The notes under the pieces are model-generated. The model did no database searches. It was given only the letters and a program-made list of their open reading frames with translations, and was not told where the DNA came from. The position numbers were made by a program, and so were the translations under genes. This document shows positions 15,255-23,656 of a stretch of 64,000 nt of DNA, piece by piece (position 1 is the first letter of the stretch; every line of letters begins with the position of its first letter). The DNA comes from a virus: positions 1-64,000 of IMG/VR virus record IMGVR_UViG_3300008108_000034; one strand, given 5' to 3'.

Positions 15255-16202
15255 ATGTTTTCAAGCAGAAAAACCGTATTTACGGGGAAAGATGTCCCCA
15301 GCAAATGGATATTTGAACACTATCTGAAACTAGATCAGAAACTCGAAGGACAGGATGTCAAGATTAAAAGCATATTCAACCCTTTGGACAAGGATCCGAG
15401 TCTTGTCGTATACGTCAACAGACGTTACAACGATTATTACTTCAGATGCTTTAGCACTGGTGTTGGTGGTAATGGAATCGAGCTTGTCAAGCTTGTTTGT
15501 GGACTGAGTTTCAGTGACGCCGTTCGTCAGATAGTATCCGATTACCAGCAATACCTGGAAAACGGAGGATTGGAACAACAGATTGAATATGTGCCTCAGG
15601 AGAAATGGAGAATCGCACAGATCAGTCGCAGGAACTGGAACAAGAACGATGTTGATTTCTGGAGTCCCTACAACATAGGTAGCAGGATACTGGAGAAATA
15701 CAATGTGATTCCCGTATCAAACTATGTGTTGCAGAGAGGTGATGAGACAAGGACGCTTGACAAGTCCATGGGTAAGGTTTATGCATACCGTACAGGTGAA
15801 AACGTGTACAAGATATATGAACCCATGAACTCGGAAAGGAAGTTCACCACTTTCATGAACCATCTTCAAGGATGGGACCAGATACAAGGAAAGGATACCT
15901 TGTTCATATGCAGTTCCCTCAAGGACGCGATGTCTTTGGACTCATTGGGTATCGATGCTGATTTCATAGCTCCCAGCAGCGAGAACGCCAACATAGAACC
16001 CATTATCGAATGGATAAGAGATTATCCCAAAAAGTATGTTATATTTGACAACGATTCCACTGGATTGCGGATGATGCAGAGGTACGAGCAACAGTACGGG
16101 TTACCGTACATACACTTGGAACTCAGCAAAGATGTCAGCGACTCGGTCAGGGATCACGGAGCAAGAGTAGTCAAATCGAACATAATATCACAAATACAAT
16201 GA
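15255..16202 (+). CDS. DnaG-like primase with altered active-site motifs
   Basis: The 315-residue protein matches DnaG-type primases in layout. Residues 35-95 follow the CHC2 zinc-domain pattern (FNPLDKDPSLVVYV, YYFRCFSTGVGGNGIELVKL, LSFSDAVRQI), but most zinc ligands are gone. A TOPRIM-like domain spans about 213-275, with LFICSSLKDAMSL where EG is usual, and FDNDSTG retaining the DxD pair. It should synthesise RNA primers or be a helicase-linked derivative. The loss of the usual Glu and zinc ligands is odd but may be normal in this phage clade. It overlaps the RusA-like gene by ATGA. Confidence 0.75.
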   Translation: MFSSRKTVFTGKDVPSKWIFEHYLKLDQKLEGQDVKIKSIFNPLDKDPSLVVYVNRRYNDYYFRCFSTGVGGNGIELVKLVCGLSFSDAVRQIVSDYQQYLENGGLEQQIEYVPQEKWRIAQISRRNWNKNDVDFWSPYNIGSRILEKYNVIPVSNYVLQRGDETRTLDKSMGKVYAYRTGENVYKIYEPMNSERKFTTFMNHLQGWDQIQGKDTLFICSSLKDAMSLDSLGIDADFIAPSSENANIEPIIEWIRDYPKKYVIFDNDSTGLRMMQRYEQQYGLPYIHLELSKDVSDSVRDHGARVVKSNIISQIQ

Positions 16203-16639
16203 CACCAAAGCTGTTCTTCATACCGGGACCTGTTCCTTCGAGTAAGAACAGCAGGGTCATGACCAGGTCTGGTCTTTTCATTGCTAGTAAAGCAACACAA
16301 AAGTATCGCAAAACATCTGCAGCATACTGGCTCATGTACAAACCCGAATTCAAAGCGGAGTTGTCCAAGATGTCCAAACCTATAATAATAGGAATGCATT
16401 TTGTTCGAGGCAGTCGTCACAAGTGGGATTTCATCAATCCAGCACAGACGATCCAGGACGAGATGACAAAAGCTGGATGGATTGACGATGACAATGTGGA
16501 AGAGATATTGCCTGTACCACTTTACATAGACGGGAGTCCTTGGAGTTATGACAAGGATAAACCAGGTGTGTATATTGCAATCCTCGACTCTTTTTGTACA
16601 GAGATCGATAATCCAAATCCAAATGAAACCATTTCTTAG
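16199..16639 (+). CDS. RusA-like Holliday junction resolvase
   Basis: The 146-residue protein begins FFIPGPVPSSKNSRVMTRSG, typical of the RusA first strand. It has a C-terminal acidic motif KWDFINPAQTIQDEM followed by GWIDDDNVEEI, which corresponds to the RusA D-x-D-N and DD metal sites. RusA enzymes are dimers that cut Holliday junctions and branched DNA before packaging. The gene overlaps primase at its start and the exonuclease gene at its end. The first acidic motif is less standard (DFIN for DxDN), so activity is likely but not certain. Confidence 0.78.
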   Translation: MTPKLFFIPGPVPSSKNSRVMTRSGLFIASKATQKYRKTSAAYWLMYKPEFKAELSKMSKPIIIGMHFVRGSRHKWDFINPAQTIQDEMTKAGWIDDDNVEEILPVPLYIDGSPWSYDKDKPGVYIAILDSFCTEIDNPNPNETIS

Positions 16640-17681
16640 CACTTATGAATTGGACCTCGTAGAGAGGTTGAAACTAGAAGACGAGTTCTTCGCACAAGGG
16701 TTCATGATGTCCTATAGCGGACTGAACAAACTCCTGTATAGTCCAGGTGCATTCTATCAGCATTACGTACTCAAGCAGCGGGATGACACCGTTGACAAAG
16801 GTATGGCTGAAGGACGCCTCATACACTGCATGCTTCTCACACCTGAAAAGTTCGATGACGAGTTTGTGGTGATACCCAACAGTTTTCCAAGTGAGAATCC
16901 AAAACGTGTGATGGAGAGGTTGCACGCGCACATTACCGAATCGTATCCGCAAATCATGGACACTCGTGAAAGCATGATTCCTCATCTGAAAAATGTGGAG
17001 AATGCGGTTCTTGACATCCTCAAGGACGAGAACCTGCATCAGACACTCAAGACTGACCAGCAGCGTTTGGACAGGATGCTCACTGAAAAGAACATGGAGT
17101 ATCTTGACTTCATGCTCAAGAAGAACGGACGAATCGTCGTTGACAAGTCAATGGTTGATTTTGCAACACGTCTGAAAGAGACATTCATGAACAACAATCA
17201 GATGAGGGAACTCATGGGGATGAATGACGTATCCTGGATGCAGGTCTACAATGAGGTTGAACTCGCGATGTTTCCGACCATGTTTGAATTCGGCATCAGA
17301 GGTATCATTGACAATCTTGTGATTGACCACAAGGAGCAGGTAATACGGGTAAATGATTTGAAGAAGACTTCCAAACCCTTGTCATTGTTTCCTGAGACCA
17401 TGGAGTATTACAGCTATTGGTTGCAAGCCGCGATATACAGGATGATTGTGAACCATGTGAAAAATGAAACCTACAAGGTGGATTATCCCGTTGAAGTGAG
17501 GTTTCTGGTCATCGACCCCTACATGCAGATGGCTCCTTTCAAGATATCGGATATCAGCATGGAGAAATACATGGTAAGGACAATAGAAGCGCTTACAAAG
17601 GCGAACTCGCACTTTGTCCAGAAGGATTTCAGTGCGCCTTATGAATTACTAATTTCTGCAAACAGGGAGTTTGAAGTATGA
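16623..17681 (+). CDS. RecB-family PD-(D/E)XK exonuclease
   Basis: ATG 16623 starts a 352-residue protein. Motifs in order are GRLIHCMLL with His68, YNEVELAMF with a candidate Glu near 213, GIRGIIDNLV with Asp230, VNDLKKTS with Asp245 and Lys247, and a late YWLQAAIYRM. This is the RecB/Cas4-like PD-(D/E)XK nuclease pattern, similar to phage exonucleases paired with annealing proteins (DUF3799 or RecE type). With the Sak4-like ATPase and SSB it probably forms the phage recombination pathway. It overlaps both neighbouring genes. Confidence 0.85.
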   Translation: MKPFLSTYELDLVERLKLEDEFFAQGFMMSYSGLNKLLYSPGAFYQHYVLKQRDDTVDKGMAEGRLIHCMLLTPEKFDDEFVVIPNSFPSENPKRVMERLHAHITESYPQIMDTRESMIPHLKNVENAVLDILKDENLHQTLKTDQQRLDRMLTEKNMEYLDFMLKKNGRIVVDKSMVDFATRLKETFMNNNQMRELMGMNDVSWMQVYNEVELAMFPTMFEFGIRGIIDNLVIDHKEQVIRVNDLKKTSKPLSLFPETMEYYSYWLQAAIYRMIVNHVKNETYKVDYPVEVRFLVIDPYMQMAPFKISDISMEKYMVRTIEALTKANSHFVQKDFSAPYELLISANREFEV

Positions 17682-18313
17682 GTTATAAACTCAAGAAACT
17701 CTATAACCGTTATTTCCAGAAATCACGGAGCTTTCTGGTTCCCGTTTTGGGAATCAAACGTGAGACAAAATATCCTTTCATGCAATCGTATGTTGCATGG
17801 GAGGATGTTTATTCACGCGATCACCAAAAACTTGTGCTTACTTACGCCAGACGTGAGTATGACAGCGGATGGGATGATCATTTGCTACTTGAACTGATGG
17901 CAAGCAAAATGTTCGATGAATATCATGAGATTGATGAGGATACTGTCGCAGTATCGTTTGATCTCAACTGCATCGAACAAGACTACATGTATTTTCTCAA
18001 TGGAACCTACAGTAAACTGGGTAGGATCGTAAAACAGAGGATACGGGATTACTACGGACCGAACAGTCCCGAATGGGTGTATATGGAAACGTTCCTATTT
18101 CCAGCAAAACACACCAAAATGTACAGCTATCTGCTGGACGTTGACGAGGAACATATTAAATTTACCGGCGAATTGTGTGATAAACCCAATTTTGAACTTG
18201 AAACACTCAAACTAAGAAAAAATGCAAAAATCAATGATGTGCATCCACTCATCGTGGAACCAAGGAAAGACATTCAGGATGATTCCCGTACACGTGGACT
18301 GTCCGTACAATGA
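17678..18313 (+). CDS. Hypothetical protein of the replication block
   Basis: The 211-residue protein is coupled to the exonuclease gene by an ATGA overlap. It is rich in aromatic and charged residues, with a basic N-terminus (MSYKLKKLYNRYFQKSR) and a mixed core. No domain is recognised. Its position between exonuclease and polymerase genes suggests a DNA-metabolism accessory. Confidence 0.75.
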   Translation: MSYKLKKLYNRYFQKSRSFLVPVLGIKRETKYPFMQSYVAWEDVYSRDHQKLVLTYARREYDSGWDDHLLLELMASKMFDEYHEIDEDTVAVSFDLNCIEQDYMYFLNGTYSKLGRIVKQRIRDYYGPNSPEWVYMETFLFPAKHTKMYSYLLDVDEEHIKFTGELCDKPNFELETLKLRKNAKINDVHPLIVEPRKDIQDDSRTRGLSVQ

Positions 18314-18611
18314 AGTCATTTATGACGCTGATCAGCATGTGCTTGCTGTAATCGGAAAGGAATGCAAGGAATCGTTTCAGCTTGTTCCAAAGATGACTGA
18401 AAAAGGTGATCCGTCCTATCTTCCAAAACCCCGTATGAACGGTAAGAACTATGCTGAAGAACGCAGGGTATTGGATACATGGTACGAATACTATATCGAA
18501 ACCTATGAAGACATGTGTGCTTTCATAGAGTATTTCGCAGTCAATGAAGGGTTTGATTATAAACAATACATCAAACAGAAACAAGCAATAGAACCACCTA
18601 TAAACATATGA
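18279..18611 (+). CDS. Small hypothetical protein before the polymerase gene
   Basis: I choose ATG 18279, giving 110 residues starting MIPVHVDCPYNEVIYD; an earlier ATG at 18222 would overlap the previous gene by 92 bases. The product has an N-terminal strand-rich part and a helical C-terminal part rich in Tyr. It overlaps the polymerase start by ATGA. No family is recognised. Confidence 0.65.
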   Translation: MIPVHVDCPYNEVIYDADQHVLAVIGKECKESFQLVPKMTEKGDPSYLPKPRMNGKNYAEERRVLDTWYEYYIETYEDMCAFIEYFAVNEGFDYKQYIKQKQAIEPPINI

Positions 18612-20533
18612 ATGTAAAACACTGGGTGTATGACCTGGAGACCCTGATGAATTGTTTCATCGGGGTCTTCGAGTCTTATGCTGGAACCGAAAGAAAGGTG
18701 TTTGTGATCCATCCTCTTAAGAATGATCTGGATGAATTTCTTGTCTTTTTGGATCAATGCAAAAAGAACAAGACATGGATGTTCGGATTCAACAACATCG
18801 CATTTGACGCTCAGATTATTGAGCATATCATGCGCAATAGAAGCACCCTGAAGGGAAAATCAGCGGAAGAGGTTGCTGGATTCATTTATGCATACGCCCA
18901 GAAGACAATTGAAAAATCCAATAGCGGGGATTTCAGTGACTATCCTGAGTGGAAGTTGAGCATGCCACAAGTGGACATATTCAAGCTTAATCACTGGGAC
19001 AGTGAAGCGAAGAAATGCGGACTCAAGTGGGTTCAGTACAGCATGGACTGGTACAATGTCGAGGAGATGCCTCATCCGCACTACAAACCTGTCAATGGAA
19101 TGGATGCATTGAACAAGGTGATTGCTTATTGTATCAATGACGTATCCAGTACAAAGGCGATATTCCTGCAAGATGACATGAAGAAACAGATAAAGCTTCG
19201 TGCAAAACTGAGCAAGGAATATGGACTCAATCTGTATTCAGCCAGTGAACCGCGTATCAGCAAGGAGATGTTCATCCACTTCCTCAGTGAGAAGTTGGGA
19301 ACGGACAAGAAGTCCATAAAAGGACTGAGGACAGTTCGTGACAGCGTGAATGTCAATGAGTTAATACTTCCTTACATTGAATTCACCACACCCCCGTTTG
19401 TAAACATGCTCTGCTGGTTCAAGAAAATGAACATCAAGATCACCGAAGGTAAGATGAAAGGTCCACAGCATATCATGAAAACATATGGTGTGGATACTGT
19501 CTATGCTCTGGGTGGTATTCATGGTTGTACCAAGCCTGGCATCTACAAAAGCGACGAAACTCATGTAATAGTAACGGCAGACGTCACTAGTTTCTATCCG
19601 AACCTGGCTATCCGCAACGGTTGGTCTCCTGCGCACATACCTCAGGAACAGTTCTGTGAGTTGTATGAATGGTTCTTTGAGGAACGTAAGAAGTATAGCA
19701 AGAAGGACCCGCTGAACTACCTGTTCAAGATTATCCTGAATTCAACCTATGGTCTGAGCAAGAACAAGCATAGTTTCCTGTATGACCCTGAGCTTACCTT
19801 CAGGATCACTGTCAATGGTCAGCTTCTGTTGAGCAAGTTGTACGAAATGGTGATGCTGGCGATCCCAGATGCACAACCGATTATGCAAAATACCGACGGA
19901 TTGGAGTTTCGAATGTGCAAAAAGGACCAAGAGGTCTTTGAAAGAGTGTGTAAAGAGTGGGAGACTCTCACCAGTCTCCAGCTGGAATGCGACACCTATG
20001 AGAAGATGATCATCGCAGACGTCAACAACTATATCGCCGTGTATGGAAAAGGAAAGGAACCCAAATGCAAAGGCAGGTTTGAATGGAAAGACCTTGCGTT
20101 GCATAAGAACAAGAGTTTCCTAGTGGTTTCCAAGGCGTTATACGAATATTTTGTCAACGGGGTAAAACCTGAAGACTACCTGGAAAGCAACCAGAACATA
20201 TTCGATTACTGCGGAGGTGCCAAAATCAGGGGTGAATGGTACTTTGTACAGCGGCATATCCTTAACGGCGAATACAAAGAGGAGAAACTCCAGAAACTGG
20301 TCAGGTATTACATATCCGAGAACGGTGTCAAACTGTTCAAATGTAACCCTGACGGACGGGAAATCCAATTGGAGTCAGGACACTGGCTTCAGACCGTATT
20401 CAACCGTCATTTGGAGCAGCCGTTTGAAAAATACCGCATTGATAAAAGGTACTATCTTGACCAGATTTATCAGGAAATAGCTAATATTGAGGGAACAAAA
20501 GCATCACAGGCACAAACATCATTATTCCAATGA
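18608..20533 (+). CDS. Family B DNA polymerase with 3'-5' exonuclease
   Basis: The 641-residue protein replicates the phage DNA. Exonuclease motifs are Exo I YDLET (Asp9, Glu11), Exo II FNNIAFD (Asp67) and Exo III YCIND (Tyr174, Asp178). Polymerase motif A is DVTSFYP (Asp325), motif B is KIILNSTYG (Lys374-Gly382), and motif C is QNTDGLEF with Asp430. Motif C has Asn428 where family B enzymes usually have the first Asp of DTD; the metal-binding second Asp remains. At 641 residues it is compact, as in phi29-like or other small phage PolB enzymes. It overlaps both neighbours by ATGA. Confidence 0.92.
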   Translation: MNVKHWVYDLETLMNCFIGVFESYAGTERKVFVIHPLKNDLDEFLVFLDQCKKNKTWMFGFNNIAFDAQIIEHIMRNRSTLKGKSAEEVAGFIYAYAQKTIEKSNSGDFSDYPEWKLSMPQVDIFKLNHWDSEAKKCGLKWVQYSMDWYNVEEMPHPHYKPVNGMDALNKVIAYCINDVSSTKAIFLQDDMKKQIKLRAKLSKEYGLNLYSASEPRISKEMFIHFLSEKLGTDKKSIKGLRTVRDSVNVNELILPYIEFTTPPFVNMLCWFKKMNIKITEGKMKGPQHIMKTYGVDTVYALGGIHGCTKPGIYKSDETHVIVTADVTSFYPNLAIRNGWSPAHIPQEQFCELYEWFFEERKKYSKKDPLNYLFKIILNSTYGLSKNKHSFLYDPELTFRITVNGQLLLSKLYEMVMLAIPDAQPIMQNTDGLEFRMCKKDQEVFERVCKEWETLTSLQLECDTYEKMIIADVNNYIAVYGKGKEPKCKGRFEWKDLALHKNKSFLVVSKALYEYFVNGVKPEDYLESNQNIFDYCGGAKIRGEWYFVQRHILNGEYKEEKLQKLVRYYISENGVKLFKCNPDGREIQLESGHWLQTVFNRHLEQPFEKYRIDKRYYLDQIYQEIANIEGTKASQAQTSLFQ

Positions 20534-20724
20534 GCAAGACAATTATTGATCGAGTGGTTGAACAAATCACCGATGACATATGTAACTACAACGATACAAC
20601 AGCACTGGAGGAACTTCTGGTGCTGTTGTATAATAAAAAGACGCACGAATATTTCAAAGGTTATCTTCCCGAGGAAGAATGGGGAGATTACGATAGTTTC
20701 TCTGATATAATAAGTTTCACGTAA
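20530..20724 (+). CDS. Small acidic hypothetical protein
   Basis: This 64-residue, mostly helical protein overlaps the polymerase stop by ATGA and precedes the MazG-like gene by 11 bases. No family is recognised. Position alone suggests a replication accessory. Confidence 0.6.
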   Translation: MSKTIIDRVVEQITDDICNYNDTTALEELLVLLYNKKTHEYFKGYLPEEEWGDYDSFSDIISFT

Positions 20725-20735
20725 AACAAAAAGAC

Positions 20736-21116
20736 ATGTCAAAGCTGAATGACTTAAGGGATGTAATACATCTCACCGCTAGAAGAAAAGGATTCTGGGA
20801 CAATGACCGCAATCTTGGAGAGATGCTGATGTTGGTTGTAACCGAGTTATCAGAAGCGATGGAGACACATCGCAAGGACGGATCAATCATACCGATAAGC
20901 AATGAGATAAAGGAAGCGATGGCTGAGATGAGTGACGAGGAGTTCAAGGAGCACTTTGTACTTGTTGCCAAAGACACCTTTGCAGACGAGATGGCGGACG
21001 CCTTGATCAGGATCATGGACATCTGCGGGGGTTTGCATATCGACATTGACTGGCATGTCAAAAACAAAATACGTTATAACACCACAAGGGAAAGACTACA
21101 TGGAAAGCGTTACTGA
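20736..21116 (+). CDS. MazG-like nucleotide pyrophosphohydrolase
   Basis: The 126-residue protein has the all-alpha NTP pyrophosphatase pattern: LVVTELSEAMETHRK with the first Glu pair (ExxE) and FADEMADALIRIMD with the second acidic set (ExxxD). It ends HVKNKIRYNTTRERLHGKRY, very typical of phage MazG-like proteins. Such enzymes hydrolyse (d)NTPs to monophosphates, cleaning the nucleotide pool or lowering alarmones. It lies after the polymerase gene, in keeping with nucleotide metabolism. Confidence 0.85.
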   Translation: MSKLNDLRDVIHLTARRKGFWDNDRNLGEMLMLVVTELSEAMETHRKDGSIIPISNEIKEAMAEMSDEEFKEHFVLVAKDTFADEMADALIRIMDICGGLHIDIDWHVKNKIRYNTTRERLHGKRY

Positions 21117-21390
21117 ATCGACAACCGAATTGATCATCAAGGTCTGTGACGACCTGAAAGCCATGCTTTTGGACAAGAACATGAAGTATGGTGATTCCGT
21201 ACATCAATCGGGTCCGCTTTTCGACGTGGATCCTGTCATAGGAATCCAGTCAAGGATAAACGACAAGCTTCGCAGGATACAGAATGTCGGTATAAACAAC
21301 GATACTGAAGACAGTATAAATGATCTGATAGGATATCTCGTACACCTGAAGATCGCAATGCAGAAGAAAAGAGGAGTCCCCATCTTCTAA
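21055..21390 (+). CDS. DUF1599/Nmad1-like protein
   Basis: The 111-residue helical protein contains LKAMLLDKNMKYGDSV and IQSRINDKLRRIQN, then EDSINDLIGYLVHLKIA. This matches the DUF1599 (nucleotide modification associated domain 1) pattern, which is structurally related to MazG-like enzymes. A start at 21055 overlaps the MazG-like gene by 62 bases; an alternative ATG at 21100 gives a smaller overlap and keeps the domain. It is the last gene of the plus-strand replication block and probably acts on nucleotides. Confidence 0.7.
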   Translation: MSKTKYVITPQGKDYMESVTESTTELIIKVCDDLKAMLLDKNMKYGDSVHQSGPLFDVDPVIGIQSRINDKLRRIQNVGINNDTEDSINDLIGYLVHLKIAMQKKRGVPIF

Positions 21391-21397
21391 AATGGAA

Positions 21398-21426
21398 ACC
21401 CCCGCAGCCAAACCAACTGCGGGGGT
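21398..21426. terminator. Bidirectional terminator between convergent operons
   Basis: A perfect 10-bp GC-rich stem (ACCCCCGCAG at 21398-21407 with CTGCGGGGGT at 21417-21426) has a 9-base loop. It sits between the plus-strand replication block and the minus-strand tailspike gene. On the minus strand it is followed by TTTCCATTTT, the better U-rich side. On the plus strand no T run follows. Confidence 0.85.
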
Positions 21427-21451
21427 AACTCCAAACAAACAACCCAAACAA

Positions 21452-23653
21452 TCAGGGTATTCTTACAGCACCTATTGAATTGGTGGTCTGATCATGATAC
21501 AGGTAAGTTCCTGTAGTTGCTCCAGGTGCCACAATCACAGCTGCGGCTGCAGCATAGTTCAAATAACTTGGAAGACAGTCATTGGAGATGATTGTGGAGT
21601 TTGGAATATTATTGTTTGCACCTACAGCGTTACCTAAAGCTATCACATAATTCGCAGTGTTGACTTGTGCAGCACCTGAACCAAGTGCAACCACATAATC
21701 ACCAGTGTTTCCAGCTCCAGCTAATACACCTACGGCATGAAGCTTGTCTCCAGTGTTCGCATTACCTGCGCTTTTACCTATTGCGACAACATCGACTCCT
21801 GAGTTGTTGAAACCCGCACCTTGTCCAATGAGTGTGGCGTCAGCACCTGTCTGGTTCTGACCTGCGGTTTCACCAATGGCAATCGCATCACTTGCAGTGT
21901 TACCTGATAGTGCGTTGTTACCGATTGCCACTACATCACTACCTGTGTTGTTCAATGCTGCACTGTTACCAAGTGCAACAACATCGATTCCAGAGTTCAC
22001 ACCTGCAGCATCAGTACCCAGTCCAATTACGTCATTTGCACCAGTATTGGACTCACCTGCATCTGTTCCAATGAACAACAATCCATTTGCGATTGACTTG
22101 CTGGTATCAAGAACCTGCTGGATTCCACAGCATGGATCAAGTGTGGATTCGTAAATGATGTTTGCAGCCAAAGGAATGGTTGCAGGAGCGGCACTTGCCC
22201 AAATGTAACTCAAAGGATTGATGATCGCTGCAGCATCCACAGCTGGATCATTACCAAAATCAACTGTCCTGAAATGCCAGTTGATGTCTCCAACATTTCT
22301 GAAACGCGCAAGAGTGTTTGTAGCGAGGGGAAGTGTCGGAGTAGTCGGATAGCTGGATGAGAAATAGATGTTGTTCAATTCAATTGTAGGAACTTGTCCG
22401 ACAATGGATGGTGTATACTGTTCCGCATTGATCAATCCCTGATTGAATCCGAAAGATGACGCAGTGTTGCAATATATCGTATCAACAATGTATCTCACAT
22501 TATCGCGCGCATAGATGGATATGAGGGATTTGTTCCATCCTACAAATGAACCGCTCTTGGTGAACATCGTATTTACGATCTTGCAAGCTCTGTTTTCCAA
22601 AGGACTTGTTATCGGAGAACTATCTACAATGATACCTTCTTCCAGAGTAACATTTATTGAATTTATGGATGTGTTTTGAATCAGTGCGTTGTTGCAATTC
22701 AAAACCTTCACATATGCGACATTGGGAGCAATGCTTGCGCTGACCGCAGTAACCTGATCAATGACAATATTGTCACATCCTGTTGCAGGACTTGAACCTG
22801 TCCATCCGCCTTCCTTGGCAAGGATACCGCATGTTTCAACATCACTGATGTTTATTTTGCTCACTTTCACACTTTCACACCATTCAAGACGTATACCGAT
22901 GTCAAAACTGGACAGCGTGATGTTTTCAATCATGCTGTTGGTTGTCGCACCTAGCGTTAAAAATGAGTATCCGCTTCCTTGCCAGACTCCACCGATTCCT
23001 TTTGCTGAAAAGTTCTTGAATATGATTTGGTAGTCCTTGCTGCTGTTTGCACTTGATTGATCAACAAAGTACCTATTGAAGAAATCAAACTGGTTGGTAT
23101 TCGCTTTTCTGATGTAGGCACCATTGCCGTCAATTGAAAGGAAACCTTCACCATACGAAGAAGTGGGAACAGGAAGTTCAACAGTTCTTGTCAACCAGTA
23201 ACTCTTGGGTTCTAAAACCACAGAAGTGATTGGACCTGTCCAAGAAACTACCAGATTATTGACGGTATCCTGAACTAACTTCATAGCATACCTGATCGCA
23301 GTGGTATCATAGTTATCACTTGTAGTGGCAAAACCTGTTCCATATCTGCTGTCAAGTGTTGCTTGGTTCACTCCAAGTTGTGCGAAGGTGTTTGGAGGAA
23401 CAGTTCCTTCATTTTGACAACCGAACCAGGATACGTTCAAAGGTCCATCAAACACACGAATCCAATATCCAGTGCTGCTGTTGATCGGCTTGATTCTAAT
23501 ACCTGGAATATTGGTGATTATTGAGTTGTTCACACCTCCTACCCAGCGGAAGATACCGCCACCGGTGGTGGTGTTGCTATCAAATGAACCTATTACATGT
23601 GACGCATAGGTTGTGACGTTTTGTAACGCCCAGAAATTATTGTAGAATGCCAT
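21452..23653 (-). CDS. Tailspike/fibre-like protein: beta-helix plus 16-residue repeats
   Basis: The 733-residue protein has an N-terminal virion-attachment-like region. A central right-handed beta-helix-like domain follows, with a run of short strands such as YQIIFKNFSAKG and SVKVSKINISD. Near residues 536-680 are nine 16-residue repeats of the form NTGxDxVAIGxxAGxN, recalling the repeats of trimeric autotransporter head domains. A short C-terminal cap ends the protein. The fold suggests a trimeric receptor-binding spike that binds or cleaves host polysaccharide. No catalytic residues can be assigned. It shares IDGNGxxIR and IIFKN elements with the next gene and is last in its operon. Confidence 0.75.
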   Translation of the reverse strand: MAFYNNFWALQNVTTYASHVIGSFDSNTTTGGGIFRWVGGVNNSIITNIPGIRIKPINSSTGYWIRVFDGPLNVSWFGCQNEGTVPPNTFAQLGVNQATLDSRYGTGFATTSDNYDTTAIRYAMKLVQDTVNNLVVSWTGPITSVVLEPKSYWLTRTVELPVPTSSYGEGFLSIDGNGAYIRKANTNQFDFFNRYFVDQSSANSSKDYQIIFKNFSAKGIGGVWQGSGYSFLTLGATTNSMIENITLSSFDIGIRLEWCESVKVSKINISDVETCGILAKEGGWTGSSPATGCDNIVIDQVTAVSASIAPNVAYVKVLNCNNALIQNTSINSINVTLEEGIIVDSSPITSPLENRACKIVNTMFTKSGSFVGWNKSLISIYARDNVRYIVDTIYCNTASSFGFNQGLINAEQYTPSIVGQVPTIELNNIYFSSSYPTTPTLPLATNTLARFRNVGDINWHFRTVDFGNDPAVDAAAIINPLSYIWASAAPATIPLAANIIYESTLDPCCGIQQVLDTSKSIANGLLFIGTDAGESNTGANDVIGLGTDAAGVNSGIDVVALGNSAALNNTGSDVVAIGNNALSGNTASDAIAIGETAGQNQTGADATLIGQGAGFNNSGVDVVAIGKSAGNANTGDKLHAVGVLAGAGNTGDYVVALGSGAAQVNTANYVIALGNAVGANNNIPNSTIISNDCLPSYLNYAAAAAVIVAPGATTGTYLYHDQTTNSIGAVRIP
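21620..22048 (-). repeat. Nine tandem 48-base repeats in the tailspike gene
   Basis: The segment encodes nine diverged 16-residue units (the first is 17), for example NSGIDVVALGNSAALN, NTGSDVVAIGNNALSG and NSGVDVVAIGKSAGNA. Conserved positions are the first Asn, Gly3, the hydrophobic pair and the IG/LG dipeptide. DNA copies are diverged, so they are not assembly duplicates. Confidence 0.8.
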
Positions 23654-23656
23654 TTT

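Noticed and set aside
21055-21116. The 62-base overlap of the MazG-like and DUF1599-like genes as a possible frameshifted fusion.
   Set aside because: Each protein is complete with its own domain and an internal ATG at 21100 would shorten the overlap, so separate genes are simpler.
21620-22048. Regular 48-base spacing suggesting a CRISPR-like array.
   Set aside because: The units are in frame, encode a protein repeat and are diverged throughout, with no constant repeat and unique spacer pattern.
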